Positions 51,867 to 61,566 of a stretch of 64,000 nt of DNA are shown piece after piece. The translations under genes and the position numbers were made by a program. Under the pieces are notes generated by a model. The model searched no databases. It was given only the letters and a program-made list of their open reading frames with translations, and had not been told where the DNA came from. Source of the DNA: Asaia sp037151935 (lineage in GTDB: Bacteria; Pseudomonadota; Alphaproteobacteria; Acetobacterales; Acetobacteraceae); NCBI RefSeq assembly GCF_051628905.1, contig NZ_CP157575.1, positions 868,001 through 932,000 of the forward strand, given 5' to 3'. The stretch's first letter is position 1. The number at the start of each line of letters is the position of its first letter.

Positions 51867-52583
51867 TTAGCTCCGCTCTTCCGACTGGCGCGACAGAATC
51901 GCTGCAAATTCGGTGCCGAATGCGTCCATACGCTCGGCGAAATGGTCGAGCGCGCTGCTCGTCACGTTATAGGCGACATAAGCCGGAATGGCCGTGACGA
52001 GACCGATGGCCGTCGCGAAGAGCGCTTCGGAAATACCGGGAGCGACGACGGCCAGGTTGGTGTTGTGCATCGCAGCGATCGAGCCGAAGGCATGCATGAT
52101 ACCCCAGACCGTTCCGAACAGACCGACGAACGGCGCGACCGGGCCGATAGTGGCAAGCGCCACGACGCGTCGGCTGAGGCGATCCATTTCACGGGTGACG
52201 GTGATGTTGATGGCGCGGTCTACACGGTCGCGCACGCCGCCACGGGCGAGGTCGATGCCAGTGATTCGTGCAGAGCGGCGCCATTCGCCCATGGCAGCGC
52301 CGAAAACAGCGGCCATCGGATGAAGCGGCTTGGCACCGTCGGAGTCGTAGAGATCCTCCAGGCTGCCACCGGACCAGAAACGATCCTCGAATTCCGTGGC
52401 CTCACGATTGACGCGACGCATCAGAATGATCTTCTCGATGATCACGGCCCAGACAAAGGCGCTGCATAAAATCAGCCCCAGCATGACCAGCTGCACCACA
52501 ATGGACGCATGAAGGAACAAGTCCAACGGTGACAAACCAGAAGCGGCGGCCCCTAGGTCAGCCGCATTTACCGCTCGATCCAA
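51867..52583 (-). CDS. tolQ: Tol-Pal system proton channel subunit TolQ
   Basis: A 238-residue ExbB/TolQ/MotA-type inner-membrane protein. TM segments lie near residues 28-50, 137-163 and 185-205. The GLFGTVWGIMHAF and GLVTAIPAYVAYN segments line the proton channel with TolR. The start is TTG at 52583, supported by CAGGAGG six bases upstream; the next ATG would delete the N-terminal part. It heads tolQRAB and follows ybgC by 98 bases. Confidence 0.96.
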   Translation of the reverse strand: MDRAVNAADLGAAASGLSPLDLFLHASIVVQLVMLGLILCSAFVWAVIIEKIILMRRVNREATEFEDRFWSGGSLEDLYDSDGAKPLHPMAAVFGAAMGEWRRSARITGIDLARGGVRDRVDRAINITVTREMDRLSRRVVALATIGPVAPFVGLFGTVWGIMHAFGSIAAMHNTNLAVVAPGISEALFATAIGLVTAIPAYVAYNVTSSALDHFAERMDAFGTEFAAILSRQSEERS

Positions 52584-52681
52584 AAAAACCTCCTGAGGCT
52601 TCGTTCTGCGTCACGCCTATACAGTGCAAGCGATACCGGCGCCTATCCCGAATCGTTACGCGCAATCGTTCCTGCCGATCC

Positions 52682-53095
52682 TCAGCTCTGGTTCGATAAC
52701 GCCTGAAGGGAAGCACGCCATCGCGGCGGAATTCGGGCGGGCCGCCCGGAATTCTGCATGATGCATGCCAGCTCGACTGTCAGCGTGGCGGCCTGCATGT
52801 CGCCACACGTCACGACCTGACGCAACTGGCAACGTGCGGCTCCGACAGAATCAATTGTTGTTGTGATCTCGGCCCAGTCATCCAGCCGCAGGGGAGCATG
52901 ATACTCTATGCTCAGCTTCGTTACGACAAAGACCAGACCGCTCTCTTCCTGAAGCGCCGAAACGGGCGTTCCGGCCATGCGAAGCGCCTCGGTACGGGCG
53001 CGCTCGGCAAAAGCGAGATAGCGCGCGTGATAGACAATCCCGCCTGCATCCGTGTCTTCGTAATAGACGCGAAACCCGATCTTATGCGCCTTCAT
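52682..53095 (-). CDS. ybgC: Tol-Pal-associated acyl-CoA thioesterase YbgC
   Basis: A 137-residue hot-dog-fold thioesterase. The catalytic Asp lies in YEDTDAGGIVYHARYL near residues 11-26. YbgC homologues hydrolyse acyl-CoA or acyl-ACP and belong to the tol-pal cluster in most proteobacteria. Its start overlaps the ruvB stop by 14 bases, so it is coupled to the ruv operon. Confidence 0.94.
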   Translation of the reverse strand: MKAHKIGFRVYYEDTDAGGIVYHARYLAFAERARTEALRMAGTPVSALQEESGLVFVVTKLSIEYHAPLRLDDWAEITTTIDSVGAARCQLRQVVTCGDMQAATLTVELACIMQNSGRPARIPPRWRASLQALSNQS

Positions 53096-54140
53096 CGCTC
53101 TCTCTCAGCAAATCGAACTGGGCGGCGCTGGCCGAAGCGGGTGCCTTCATGCCCAGATGCGCCCAGCCGCGCTCTCCCAGCATACGCCCGCGCGATGTTC
53201 GCAGCACCAGCCCCTCCTGAATCAGGTAGGGCTCTATCACGTCCTCAAGCGTATCGCGCGCTTCCGCCAGCGCAGCGGCAAGCGTCTCCACGCCGACCGG
53301 GCCACCGTGGTGATGCTCGGCAATGCGCAGCAAATAGCGTCGATCCATCGCGTCGAGCCCTACCGAATCGACTTCAAGCCGTGACAGCGCCGCATCGGCC
53401 ATGTGACGCGTGATGGCACGCCCCTCGGGCGCACCGACAGCAGCGAAATCACGCACGCGTCGCAGCAGACGACCGGCAATACGCGGCGTTCCGCGGGAGC
53501 GCCGGGCAATTTCCTCGGCGCCTTCCTCCGTCAGGTTCATGCCGAGCTTGGCCGCACCGCGAGAGACGATCGAGCGCAGCTCCTCTGGTGTATAAAAGAC
53601 AAGCCGCAGGGGAATACCGAAGCGATCCCGCAGCGGCGTGGCAAGCAGCCCCGCGCGCGTGGTCGCGGCCACAAGTGTGAAAGGCGCCAGATCGATACGC
53701 ACCGAGCGCGCAGCCGGACCCTCGCCGATAATCAGATCGAGCTGGAAATCCTCCATCGCGGGATAGAGTACTTCCTCAATGGCGGGCTGAAGGCGATGAA
53801 TCTCATCGATGAACAGCACGTCATTGGGCTGGAGGTTGGTAAGGATCGCAGCCAGATCGCCTGCACGCTGAATGACCGGCCCCGAGGTCGCCCGAAAGCC
53901 GACGCCAAGCTCACGCGCTACGATCTGCGCGAGGGTGGTCTTGCCAAGCCCCGGCGGCCCGTGGAGCAGCACATGATCGAGTGCCTCGCCACGACTGCGC
54001 GCCGCCTGAATGAACACAGAGAGATTTTCGCAACTCGCGCGCTGGCCCGTAAAGTCATCGAGCGTCTGCGGGCGCAGGCCGTGATCGCTATCATCCATAC
54101 GACGCTCAGGATTGAGCGCCCCGCGATCTGTCTCGCTCAT
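53082..54140 (-). CDS. ruvB: Holliday junction branch-migration helicase RuvB
   Basis: A 352-residue AAA+ motor that drives branch migration with RuvA. Walker A GPPGLGKTTLAQ lies near residues 60-71 and DEIHR near 112. GPAARSVRIDLAPFTLVAATTR is the sensor/arginine-finger region, followed by the winged-helix domain (GGPVGVETLAAAL; EPYLIQEG). The usual order ruvC-ruvA-ruvB is kept, with 64 bases after ruvA. Confidence 0.97.
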   Translation of the reverse strand: MSETDRGALNPERRMDDSDHGLRPQTLDDFTGQRASCENLSVFIQAARSRGEALDHVLLHGPPGLGKTTLAQIVARELGVGFRATSGPVIQRAGDLAAILTNLQPNDVLFIDEIHRLQPAIEEVLYPAMEDFQLDLIIGEGPAARSVRIDLAPFTLVAATTRAGLLATPLRDRFGIPLRLVFYTPEELRSIVSRGAAKLGMNLTEEGAEEIARRSRGTPRIAGRLLRRVRDFAAVGAPEGRAITRHMADAALSRLEVDSVGLDAMDRRYLLRIAEHHHGGPVGVETLAAALAEARDTLEDVIEPYLIQEGLVLRTSRGRMLGERGWAHLGMKAPASASAAQFDLLRESDEGA

Positions 54141-54204
54141 GATCCTGCTCCGCTCGTTCTACGGCTAGACCATTCCCCTGCCCGCCCAGGACTACCTGTA
54201 AGCC

Positions 54205-54810
54205 TCATCGGGCCAGATCCTTCAGAGCCAGCCGAATGATCTTGTCCAGCGTTGCGCCTTCATGTTCGACGAGAATACGGCTCAAAACCGGCCACGCCTC
54301 AGCGCGACGGAAACCGAGCCCGGCGAGAGCCTGAAGTGCATCTGCCTCGACGCTTCCAACCACGGAACCCACGACCTTCCCGAGCGGGGCCGTGCCACCG
54401 CCGGGCATCTTACCCACCTTGTTCTTGAGTTCTATCACGATGCGCTCAGCCAGACGCGCCCCAACACCGGCCGCACGGGTCAGCATCGCCTTGTCACCGG
54501 CGCTGATCGACAAAACCAGATCACCCGGTGTCGAAACGGAAAGAATGGCCAAAGCGACCTTGGCTCCCACACCTTGCACCGTCGTCAGCAGGCGGAACCA
54601 CTCCTGCTCGTCAGAAGTCAGAAACCCGAAAAGCTGGATAGCGTCTTCACGCACCACAGTTTCGATCAGCAGGCGTGTCTTTTCTGGAGCAGACGGCAGA
54701 TTGGCCAGGGTTCGGCTGGAGGCGGAGACAAGATAACCCACACCATTCACATCCAGAATGCAGCGGTCTGTTTCCGTGCTGACGATAATGCCGGTCAGGA
54801 GCCCGATCAT
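54205..54810 (-). CDS. ruvA: Holliday junction-binding protein RuvA
   Basis: A 201-residue tetrameric protein that holds four-way junctions flat and recruits RuvB. It has an N-terminal OB-fold (MIGLLTGIIVSTETDRCILD), two helix-hairpin-helix motifs (LTTVQGVGAKVALAIL; LTRAAGVGARLAERIV) and a C-terminal RuvB-binding domain (LAGLGFRRAEAWPVLSRI). ATG overlaps the ruvC stop codon (ATGA). Confidence 0.97.
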   Translation of the reverse strand: MIGLLTGIIVSTETDRCILDVNGVGYLVSASSRTLANLPSAPEKTRLLIETVVREDAIQLFGFLTSDEQEWFRLLTTVQGVGAKVALAILSVSTPGDLVLSISAGDKAMLTRAAGVGARLAERIVIELKNKVGKMPGGGTAPLGKVVGSVVGSVEADALQALAGLGFRRAEAWPVLSRILVEHEGATLDKIIRLALKDLAR

Positions 54811-55313
54811 GCCATGCGCTTTCCGGCCTGAACGAGACGCGAGGTCTCGCGGTGATGCGCGTGGCAGATTGCAACCGCCAGCGCATCCGAAGCGTCAGCC
54901 TTGTGAATCACAGCGCCGGGCAGCAGACGTTTGACCATCATCGTGACCTGCTCCTTTGTCGCGGCACCCGTACCGACCACCGATTTCTTGACCATCATCG
55001 CCCCGTATTCAGCAACGGGAAGGCCTTCATAGGCAGGGGTCAGAAGAGCGACACCACGCGCATAGCCCAACTTGAGCGTCGACGAACCGTTTCGATTGAC
55101 ATAGGTTTCTTCAACGGCAGCTTCTGCAGGCTGATAGTCGCGTATCAGCTTTTGCAGCGCGCCATGCAGCTCGCACAGACGCAAGGGCACCGATTCGGCA
55201 CCGTCGGTCGCGATAACACCCGAGGCGACATGCTGCAGGCGATTGCCTTCGACATCGATCAGACCCCAGCCCATGAATCGCAAGCCAGGGTCAATCCCGA
55301 GAAGTCGGATCAA
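54807..55313 (-). CDS. ruvC: Holliday junction resolvase RuvC
   Basis: A 168-residue RNase H-fold endonuclease that cuts Holliday junctions. The acidic catalytic residues are visible in GIDPGLRFMGWG (Asp7), AAVEETYVNRNG (Glu near 68) and HKADASDALAVAICHAH (two Asp near 140). It is followed by ruvA through a four-base overlap and preceded by yebC with a four-base overlap. Confidence 0.97.
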   Translation of the reverse strand: MIRLLGIDPGLRFMGWGLIDVEGNRLQHVASGVIATDGAESVPLRLCELHGALQKLIRDYQPAEAAVEETYVNRNGSSTLKLGYARGVALLTPAYEGLPVAEYGAMMVKKSVVGTGAATKEQVTMMVKRLLPGAVIHKADASDALAVAICHAHHRETSRLVQAGKRMA

Positions 55314-56059
55314 GCAGCCAGTGCCTGGGCGACGTCGTCAGGGATATCGAAATTGGCATAGACGGCCTGGATGTCGTCATTATCTTCGAGCACGTCGATG
55401 AGCTTCAGCACCGAACGCGCCTTTTCCTCATCCAGCGTCACAGTGTTCTCAGGGCGCCAGTCGAGCTTGGCCGAGCTGGGTTCCCCAAAGCGCGCTTCGA
55501 GCGCATCACGCACGGCGAACAGGCTCTCCATGGCGCAGGTGATTTCGTGCCCGTCTGCCGTCAGCTCGGCATTATCGGCACCCGCTTCGATAGCGGCTTC
55601 CAGCATGTCTTCCTCAGACGCGGCGGCGGTCGGGTAGGTCACGACACCGAGACGCTGAAACATGAACGATACCGAGTTGCTCTCGCCCATCGATCCGCCA
55701 TGCTTCGAGAAGGCCGCGCGCACTTCGCTAGCGGTGCGGTTACGGTTATCGGTCAGGCCCTCGACGATCACGGCAACGCCAGCCGGGCCATAGCCCTCGT
55801 AGCGCACTTCGACGTAATCCTCGCCGCCGCCGGCGCCGCTGGCCTTCTTGATGGCGCGCTCGACGTTGTCCTTGGGCATATTGGCCTCGCGTGCGGCAAT
55901 CATCGCCGCACGTAGACGAGGGTTCGAGGTGGGGTCAGGCAGGCCCGAGCGGGCCGCGACCGTGATTTCACGCAGGATCTTCGCAAACTGCTTGGCACGC
56001 TTGGCGTCCTGCGCACCTTTGCGGTGCATGATATTCTTGAATTGCGAATGACCGGCCAT
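55310..56059 (-). CDS. YebC/PmpR-family DNA-binding / translation factor
   Basis: A 249-residue YebC/TACO1-type protein, starting MAGHSQFKNIMHRKGAQDAK and containing NMPKDNVERAIKKASG near residue 53. YebC proteins were described as transcription regulators of quorum sensing or ruv genes, and more recently as helpers of translation at proline-rich stretches. The proline-rich TolA nearby would be a plausible client, but this is speculation. It is first in the yebC-ruvCAB-ybgC series and lies 26 bases after the secA stop codon end on the same strand. Confidence 0.93.
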   Translation of the reverse strand: MAGHSQFKNIMHRKGAQDAKRAKQFAKILREITVAARSGLPDPTSNPRLRAAMIAAREANMPKDNVERAIKKASGAGGGEDYVEVRYEGYGPAGVAVIVEGLTDNRNRTASEVRAAFSKHGGSMGESNSVSFMFQRLGVVTYPTAAASEEDMLEAAIEAGADNAELTADGHEITCAMESLFAVRDALEARFGEPSSAKLDWRPENTVTLDEEKARSVLKLIDVLEDNDDIQAVYANFDIPDDVAQALAA

Positions 56060-56085
56060 CAGAGCCTCTCCTCAACCTTGCTTTC

Positions 56086-58812
56086 TCAGGCCAGACGGCC
56101 ATGACAATGTTTGAACTTCTTGCCCGACCCGCAAGGGCAGAGCGCGTTGCGCGGCGTTTCCTGCGCGTAGCTCTGAGCCTCGGGCACGTTCAGACCATCG
56201 GCCGAAGGCGCCTGAAACAGGGCCGAAGACTGCATGCCGACCTGACGTGGCTCCAGCCCCGCAGACGAGAACCCCTCGTCATTGGGTGCAAAGATCTGCT
56301 GCGCCTCGGTACCAGGGAACGGGTCGGCCTGCTGCACAACCTCGATACGCGACATGGTGGTCGTTACACGCAGGCGCATGTCGTCCAGCATGGCGGTAAA
56401 GAGTTGGAATGCCTCGTGCTTGTATTCGTTCAGCGGGTCGCGCTGGCCATAGGCACGCAGACCGATGCCCTGACGCAGCTGGTCGAGTGCATGAAGATGC
56501 TCTTTCCACACAGCATCGAACGAGGTCAGAAGAACCTGCTTTTCGATATGGCGCATGATGTTCGGACCGATATTGGCCGAGCGCGCCGCCTGTGCCTGAT
56601 TGGCAGCTTCTTCGACCCGCTGGATGACCAGACCGGCATCCATCCCGTCTTCCTTCGACCAGTCACGGATCGGCAGATTCAGATTGAGCAGCGACAGCAG
56701 ATCGGCTTCGAGCGCCTCGCTTTCCCACTGTTCGGCAAAGGCTTTTTCGGGAATACGCGCGTGAACTGCTTCCTCGATGCTCTGCTCACGCAGCTCGTGG
56801 ATGATGCCGGACACATCTTCCATCGCCATGTATTCGCGACGCTGGGCGTAAACTTCCTTACGCTGATCGTTCATCACGTCATCGTATTTGAGGACGTTCT
56901 TGCGCATGTCGAAATTGCGGGCCTCGACCTTTTTCTGCGCGCGCTCAAGCGCCTTGTTCAGCCAGGGATGAACGATGGCCTCGCCTTCCTTCATGCCAAG
57001 CTTCGTCCAGAAAGCGCCCATGCGTTCGCCGCCATAAATACGCATCAGATCGTCTTCAAGCGACAGGAAGAAGCGTGACGCACCCGGATCGCCCTGACGG
57101 CCCGAACGGCCACGGAGCTGATTGTCGATACGACGGCTCTCGTGACGCTCTGTGCCGATCACGTAGAGGCCGCCCAGCTCCTTGACCGTACCATGATTGA
57201 CCGCGATTTCCTCGCGCAGACGCATAATCTCTGCCTCATGAGCCGATTCATCCTCGATCTTTTCGAGGCTCTGGCGGATGAGCATGTCGAGATTGCCGCC
57301 CAGCTTGATGTCTGTGCCACGCCCCGCCATGTTGGTCGCGATCGTGATGGCACCCGGCGCACCGGCCTGCGCGACGATCTGCGATTCCATTTCGTGAAAA
57401 CGCGCGTTCAGCACGCTATGCGGGACATTCTTGGCCTTGAGCTGGTTCGAGAGATATTCGCTCTTCTCGATCGAGGTCGTGCCGACAAGAACCGGCTGAC
57501 CCGATTTCGAGACTTCCTGGATCAGATTGGCGACGGCGTCGAATTTCTCGCGTGCCGTGATGTAAACCTCGTCATCCGTATCCTTGCGCGCGACAGGGAG
57601 ATTCGTCGGAATCTCTACCACATCGAGCTTGTAGATCTCGGCAAATTCATCGGCTTCGGTCATGGCCGTACCGGTCATGCCCGAAAGCTTGGGATAGAGA
57701 CGGAAATAATTCTGGAAGGTGATCGAGGCCAGAGTCTGGTTTTCAGGCTGGATCTCGACATGCTCTTTCGCTTCGAGCGCCTGATGCAGTCCGTCGGAGT
57801 AGCGTCGGCCGTCCATCATACGGCCCGTGAACTCGTCGATGATGATCACCTTGCCGCCACGCACGATATATTCGACATCGCGGGCGAAAAGCGTGTGGGC
57901 ACGCAGCGATTGCTGCACATGGTGCATGACGGCGATATTATGCACGTCATACAGGCCGCCTTCGTTGAGAACGCCTGCCTCATGCAGCATCGCCTCGACC
58001 TGATCGGAGCCCTGTTCGGTCAGGATGACCGTACGCAGCTTCTCGTCGCGCTCGAAGGCGTCCTTGTTCTTCACGAGCTCGATCACGACGTCATCGACCG
58101 CACGATAAAGGTCCGAGCTGTCATCGGCAGGACCTGAAATGATCAGAGGCGTGCGCGCCTCATCGATCAGGATCGAATCCACCTCATCGACGATGGCATG
58201 GTAGAACGGCCGCTGGACCATCTCCTCCAGCGTGTATTTCATGTTGTCGCGCAGGTAATCGAAGCCGAATTCGTTATTCGTGCCGTAGGTGATGTCAGAA
58301 CCATAGGCCGCGCGGCGCTCGTCATCCGACAGATTGGGCACGATGACGCCGGTCGTCAGGCCGAGGAAGCTGTAAAGCTTGCTCATTTCCTCGGCGTCGC
58401 GCTTGGCCAGATAGTCATTGACTGTGACCACATGCACGCCCTTGCCTGCCAGCGCGCTCAGATAGACGGCCAGCGTCGCGACGAGCGTCTTGCCTTCACC
58501 CGTCCGCATTTCGGCTATGCGCCCCGAATGCAGCACCATGCCGCCCACGAGCTGCACATCGAAATGCCGCATGCCAAGCACGCGTCGCGAGGCCTCACGG
58601 CAGACAGCGAAGGCCTCGGGCATGATCTTGTCGAGACTTTCGCCCCCGGCGATGCGGCCCTTGAATTCCTGTGTCTTCGCGCGCAGCGCCTCATCGTCGA
58701 GCGCCTTTGCGGCAGGCTCAAGCGCGTTGATTTCAGGCAGGCGCTTCTGATAGCCCTTCAGCGAGCGATCATTGGCGGTGCCGAACACGGCGCGGGCGAT
58801 ACGAGCGAACAT
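56086..58812 (-). CDS. secA: preprotein translocase ATPase SecA
   Basis: A 908-residue motor that drives unfolded preproteins through SecYEG. Recognised from MRTGEGKTLVATLAVYLSAL (Walker A) near residue 103, DEVDSILIDEARTPLIISG (DEAD-like box) near 208, the GRGTDIKLGGN helicase motif, and RGRSGRQGDPGASRFFLSLED. The C-terminal zinc tail CPCGSGKKFKHCHG binds SecB and lipids. The ATG at 58812 is the family start; the frame is open far upstream. Confidence 0.98.
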   Translation of the reverse strand: MFARIARAVFGTANDRSLKGYQKRLPEINALEPAAKALDDEALRAKTQEFKGRIAGGESLDKIMPEAFAVCREASRRVLGMRHFDVQLVGGMVLHSGRIAEMRTGEGKTLVATLAVYLSALAGKGVHVVTVNDYLAKRDAEEMSKLYSFLGLTTGVIVPNLSDDERRAAYGSDITYGTNNEFGFDYLRDNMKYTLEEMVQRPFYHAIVDEVDSILIDEARTPLIISGPADDSSDLYRAVDDVVIELVKNKDAFERDEKLRTVILTEQGSDQVEAMLHEAGVLNEGGLYDVHNIAVMHHVQQSLRAHTLFARDVEYIVRGGKVIIIDEFTGRMMDGRRYSDGLHQALEAKEHVEIQPENQTLASITFQNYFRLYPKLSGMTGTAMTEADEFAEIYKLDVVEIPTNLPVARKDTDDEVYITAREKFDAVANLIQEVSKSGQPVLVGTTSIEKSEYLSNQLKAKNVPHSVLNARFHEMESQIVAQAGAPGAITIATNMAGRGTDIKLGGNLDMLIRQSLEKIEDESAHEAEIMRLREEIAVNHGTVKELGGLYVIGTERHESRRIDNQLRGRSGRQGDPGASRFFLSLEDDLMRIYGGERMGAFWTKLGMKEGEAIVHPWLNKALERAQKKVEARNFDMRKNVLKYDDVMNDQRKEVYAQRREYMAMEDVSGIIHELREQSIEEAVHARIPEKAFAEQWESEALEADLLSLLNLNLPIRDWSKEDGMDAGLVIQRVEEAANQAQAARSANIGPNIMRHIEKQVLLTSFDAVWKEHLHALDQLRQGIGLRAYGQRDPLNEYKHEAFQLFTAMLDDMRLRVTTTMSRIEVVQQADPFPGTEAQQIFAPNDEGFSSAGLEPRQVGMQSSALFQAPSADGLNVPEAQSYAQETPRNALCPCGSGKKFKHCHGRLA

Positions 58813-59174
58813 GACTGTCCTTCTGGCGACCTGGTCCGAAACAGGCGGACCGCAAACTGAAAGGCGGATTATCCCGACCCGCACGTACCGGGTTGTTCCG
58901 AAGCCGGAAGCGTCGGAAGCCGGAATACGGCGAAAGCGCAGCGCACCCGCAAAAGCAGGATCGGGATCGTCCACGCGGGAAATGAGATAAGGCGCCCCCA
59001 TGCCCCGGTCAACCGAGCCCCCTGCCTTCTCGGCACCTGAAGAGGCTGCAATGCATAATTTCTTTATGAAGAGTGCCATCAAAACACGGCATCTTTCCGC
59101 AAGCGGCCTTGCCGCGCGGTAAAGCCTGCGCCATGCTGGCATAAGTTCCACGAGTTTTTCGAGGTTGTTTCTCC
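58813..59174. other. divergent intergenic region between secA and the parvulin gene
   Basis: About 360 bases carrying both promoters. AT-rich near 59050-59100. No SecM-like arrest ORF, riboswitch or strong operator was recognised in it. Confidence 0.4.
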
Positions 59175-60089
59175 ATGCGGCTTATCCGCCCGGCTCTTTT
59201 CTGCGCTGCACTTCTCTCCGGCACGACGCTGGTGGCTCCGTCCTTTGCGGCCCCTGCTCCTGCTGCTCCGGCGAATGCGGCTCCGGCTGCCCCTGCTGAC
59301 GCCAATCCGCTGATCGCTTCGGTCAATGGCCAGAAGATCTATCTGGACGACGTCAAGAAGGCGGCGGCAGGTCTGCCCCCGCAGGCACGTCAGCTGCCAC
59401 CCAACACGCTGGTCAATATCCTGCTGAATCAGATCGTCAGCCAGAAGGCCATCCAGATCGACGCGATGAAGGAAGGCCTCGACAAAAAGCCCGACGTCAA
59501 GGCGCAGATGCAGGAAGCCGCCGATAACGCGCTGCAGAATGCGTATCTGCAGGAAAAGGTCGCCCCGCTGGTGACCGAAGACGCCATCAAGCAGGCGTAT
59601 CAAACGAACTACGCTTCCAAGAAGGGTGAGCAGGAAATCCATGCCCGCCATATTTTGGTTGCTGACGAGGCCACGGCCAAGGACGTCATCAAGCAGCTGA
59701 ACCACGGCGCGAAGTTCGAAGATCTCGCCAAGAAGCTCTCGACCGACAAGGGGTCGGGCGCAAGCGGTGGTGACCTCGGCTGGTTCAAGAAAGACGACAT
59801 GCTGCCGGAGTTCTCGAAGGCCGCTTTCGCAATGAAGCCCGGCACGATCAGCCAGACCCCGGTCAAGACCCAGTATGGCTGGCATGTCATTCAGGTTCTC
59901 GCCTCACGCGAAGCGCCTGTGCCGCCGCTGGAGCAGGTGCATGACGAGATCCGCCAGCAGCTGATCCGCGACAATGTGCGCGACATCGTCAAGGCCGCTC
60001 AGGACAAGGTCAAGATCGTGCGTTACGACGCCCAGGGGAAGCCACTTCCCGACGCGCCCGCAGCCCCTGCTGCTGCCCCCAAGAAGTAA
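59175..60089 (+). CDS. periplasmic parvulin-type peptidyl-prolyl isomerase
   Basis: A 304-residue SurA/PpiC-like chaperone with a Sec signal peptide (about 1-25, VAPSFAAP). A Pro/Ala-rich spacer and a SurA-N-like helical part follow (INPLIASVNGQKI-type segment, here NPLIASVNGQKIYLDDV, and IVSQKAIQIDAM). One parvulin domain (about 155-250) has HARHILVADEATA, GGDLGWFKKDDMLPEF and VKTQYGWHVIQVL, and the tail is Pro/Ala-rich. It would help fold outer-membrane or secreted proteins, close to secA in role and position. Confidence 0.93.
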   Translation: MRLIRPALFCAALLSGTTLVAPSFAAPAPAAPANAAPAAPADANPLIASVNGQKIYLDDVKKAAAGLPPQARQLPPNTLVNILLNQIVSQKAIQIDAMKEGLDKKPDVKAQMQEAADNALQNAYLQEKVAPLVTEDAIKQAYQTNYASKKGEQEIHARHILVADEATAKDVIKQLNHGAKFEDLAKKLSTDKGSGASGGDLGWFKKDDMLPEFSKAAFAMKPGTISQTPVKTQYGWHVIQVLASREAPVPPLEQVHDEIRQQLIRDNVRDIVKAAQDKVKIVRYDAQGKPLPDAPAAPAAAPKK

Positions 60090-60108
60090 GCGTTAACGCT
60101 CACTTTTT
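60089..60108 (+). terminator. short palindrome plus T-tract after the parvulin gene
   Basis: The 12-base palindrome AGCGTTAACGCT overlaps the stop codon and is followed by CACTTTTTAC. The stem is only four base pairs with a TTAA loop, so termination would be weak. Confidence 0.35.
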
Positions 60109-60210
60109 ACTCAGAAAACCGGTCTTTTCGCCTCATTGCGAGGCGAGGGGCTGGACCTGAGCCCCGAGCCGTGCATCCTCCTTCCGACGTTCTCAGTTCG
60201 GAGGCAGATC

Positions 60211-61446
60211 ATGGCCAAAGCCCTTCCCCTCTCCCCCCTCGCCCAGCCTTTGCCGCGCCTCGAGCCGGTTGCAGGCGTGAGGCTTGGCGCTGTCGCCGCG
60301 CAGATCCGTTACAAGGATCGAACCGATCTCATGATGATGGAGTTCGAGCCCGGTACGACAGCAGCAGGCGTTTTTACCCGTAGCAAATGCCCCGGCGCCC
60401 CCATCGACTGGAGCCGCGCCGCTCTGGCCCAAGGCACCGCTCGCGCTCTGGTCGTCAATTCCGGCAATGCCAATGTCTTCACGGGCCGCGCCGGCGTTCT
60501 GGCCACGCAGATTTCTGCCGCCTCCGCCGCACGCGCCGTGCATTGTGCCGCCACGGAAGTGTTTCTCGCCTCGACTGGCGTGATCGGCGAACCGCTCGAC
60601 GCCGAACGCATCAGCAACGCCATGCCGGATCTGTACGACACCCTCACCCCTGACGGGTGGGAAGACGCGGCGCGTGCCATCATGACCACAGACACCTTCC
60701 CCAAGGCCGCCACGCGCAAGGTCGAGATTGCGGGCAAGGAAGTGACGATCCAGGGCATCGCCAAAGGCAGTGGCATGATCGCGCCCGACATGGCCACCAT
60801 GCTCGGCTTCGTCGTCACTGATGCCGCCATTTCACACGACGTGCTTCAGGCCATGCTGCATGTCGGCACGGACCACAGCTTCAACGCCATCACGGTCGAT
60901 TCCGACACCTCGACCTCTGACATGGTCCTCGTTTTCGCGACGGGAAAAGCAGGCAATCCTCCGGTTACGTCGCTGGCCGACCCTTCCCTCGCCGCTTTCC
61001 GTGAAGCCCTCGATTCCCTGCTGCTCGAACTCGCCCTGATGGTCGTTCGTGACGGCGAGGGCGCGACAAAGCTCTTCACGGTACGCGTCAATGGCGCCGT
61101 CTCCGACGCCTCTGCCAAGAAGATCGCACTGGCCATAGGCAACTCCCCACTGGTGAAAACCGCCATAGCAGGCGAGGATGCCAATTGGGGCCGCGTCGTA
61201 ATGGCGGTGGGCAAAAGCGGCGAACCCGCCAATCGCGACACACTCTCGGTCGCCATCGGTGGCACCTGGATCGCAAGGCAGGGCACCGTCGTTGAAGGTT
61301 ATGACGAAGCGCCGGTCGTCGCCCATATGAAGGGGCAGGAAATCGAGATCCAGATCGACCTCGGCCTGGCCAATGGTCACGCCCAGATCTGGTCCTGCGA
61401 CCTGACCCACGGCTATATCGACATCAACGGCTCTTATCGGAGCTGA
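60211..61446 (+). CDS. argJ: bifunctional ornithine acetyltransferase / N-acetylglutamate synthase
   Basis: A 411-residue ArgJ that recycles the acetyl group from N-acetylornithine to glutamate in arginine synthesis. The self-cleavage and catalytic Thr lies in KGSGMIAPDMATMLGF near residue 190. Other marks are VVNSGNANVFTG near 72, EVFLASTGVIGEPL near 115 and IAGEDANWGRVVMAVG near 320. The ATG at 60211 is preferred to an upstream in-frame start by alignment with family N-termini. Whether it also makes N-acetylglutamate from acetyl-CoA cannot be told. Confidence 0.96.
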   Translation: MAKALPLSPLAQPLPRLEPVAGVRLGAVAAQIRYKDRTDLMMMEFEPGTTAAGVFTRSKCPGAPIDWSRAALAQGTARALVVNSGNANVFTGRAGVLATQISAASAARAVHCAATEVFLASTGVIGEPLDAERISNAMPDLYDTLTPDGWEDAARAIMTTDTFPKAATRKVEIAGKEVTIQGIAKGSGMIAPDMATMLGFVVTDAAISHDVLQAMLHVGTDHSFNAITVDSDTSTSDMVLVFATGKAGNPPVTSLADPSLAAFREALDSLLLELALMVVRDGEGATKLFTVRVNGAVSDASAKKIALAIGNSPLVKTAIAGEDANWGRVVMAVGKSGEPANRDTLSVAIGGTWIARQGTVVEGYDEAPVVAHMKGQEIEIQIDLGLANGHAQIWSCDLTHGYIDINGSYRS

Positions 61447-61453
61447 ACTTTCC

Positions 61454-61480
61454 GGCGACCGGCTTCAAAGGTCGGTCGCC
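61454..61480 (+). terminator. hairpin after argJ
   Basis: A perfect eight-base-pair stem (GGCGACCG/CGGTCGCC) immediately after the stop codon, without a T-tract. It may act as a weak or Rho-assisted terminator. Confidence 0.45.
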
Positions 61481-61548
61481 CGAAGACGCCCGGGCCGGGA
61501 TGAAATTGCCCTCCTGGCTCGGCTTTCTATTTATTGAGAACCGCTTGC

Positions 61549-61566
61549 ATCTGAGTGTATTCAGAT
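61549..61566 (+). promoter_or_regulatory. 18-bp dyad (operator candidate) upstream of ndh
   Basis: ATCTGA-GTGTAT-TCAGAT is a perfect inverted repeat with a six-base spacer. It overlaps a TTGCAT that could be a -35 hexamer (61545-61550), a typical site for a repressor. Further downstream, TAGCTC-CGA-GAGCTA (61653-61667) could form a hairpin in the leader of the ndh mRNA. Confidence 0.4.

Noticed and set aside
58813..59174. A SecM-like arrest peptide controlling secA
   Set aside because: No signal-peptide-bearing ORF with an arrest motif lies upstream of secA on its strand.
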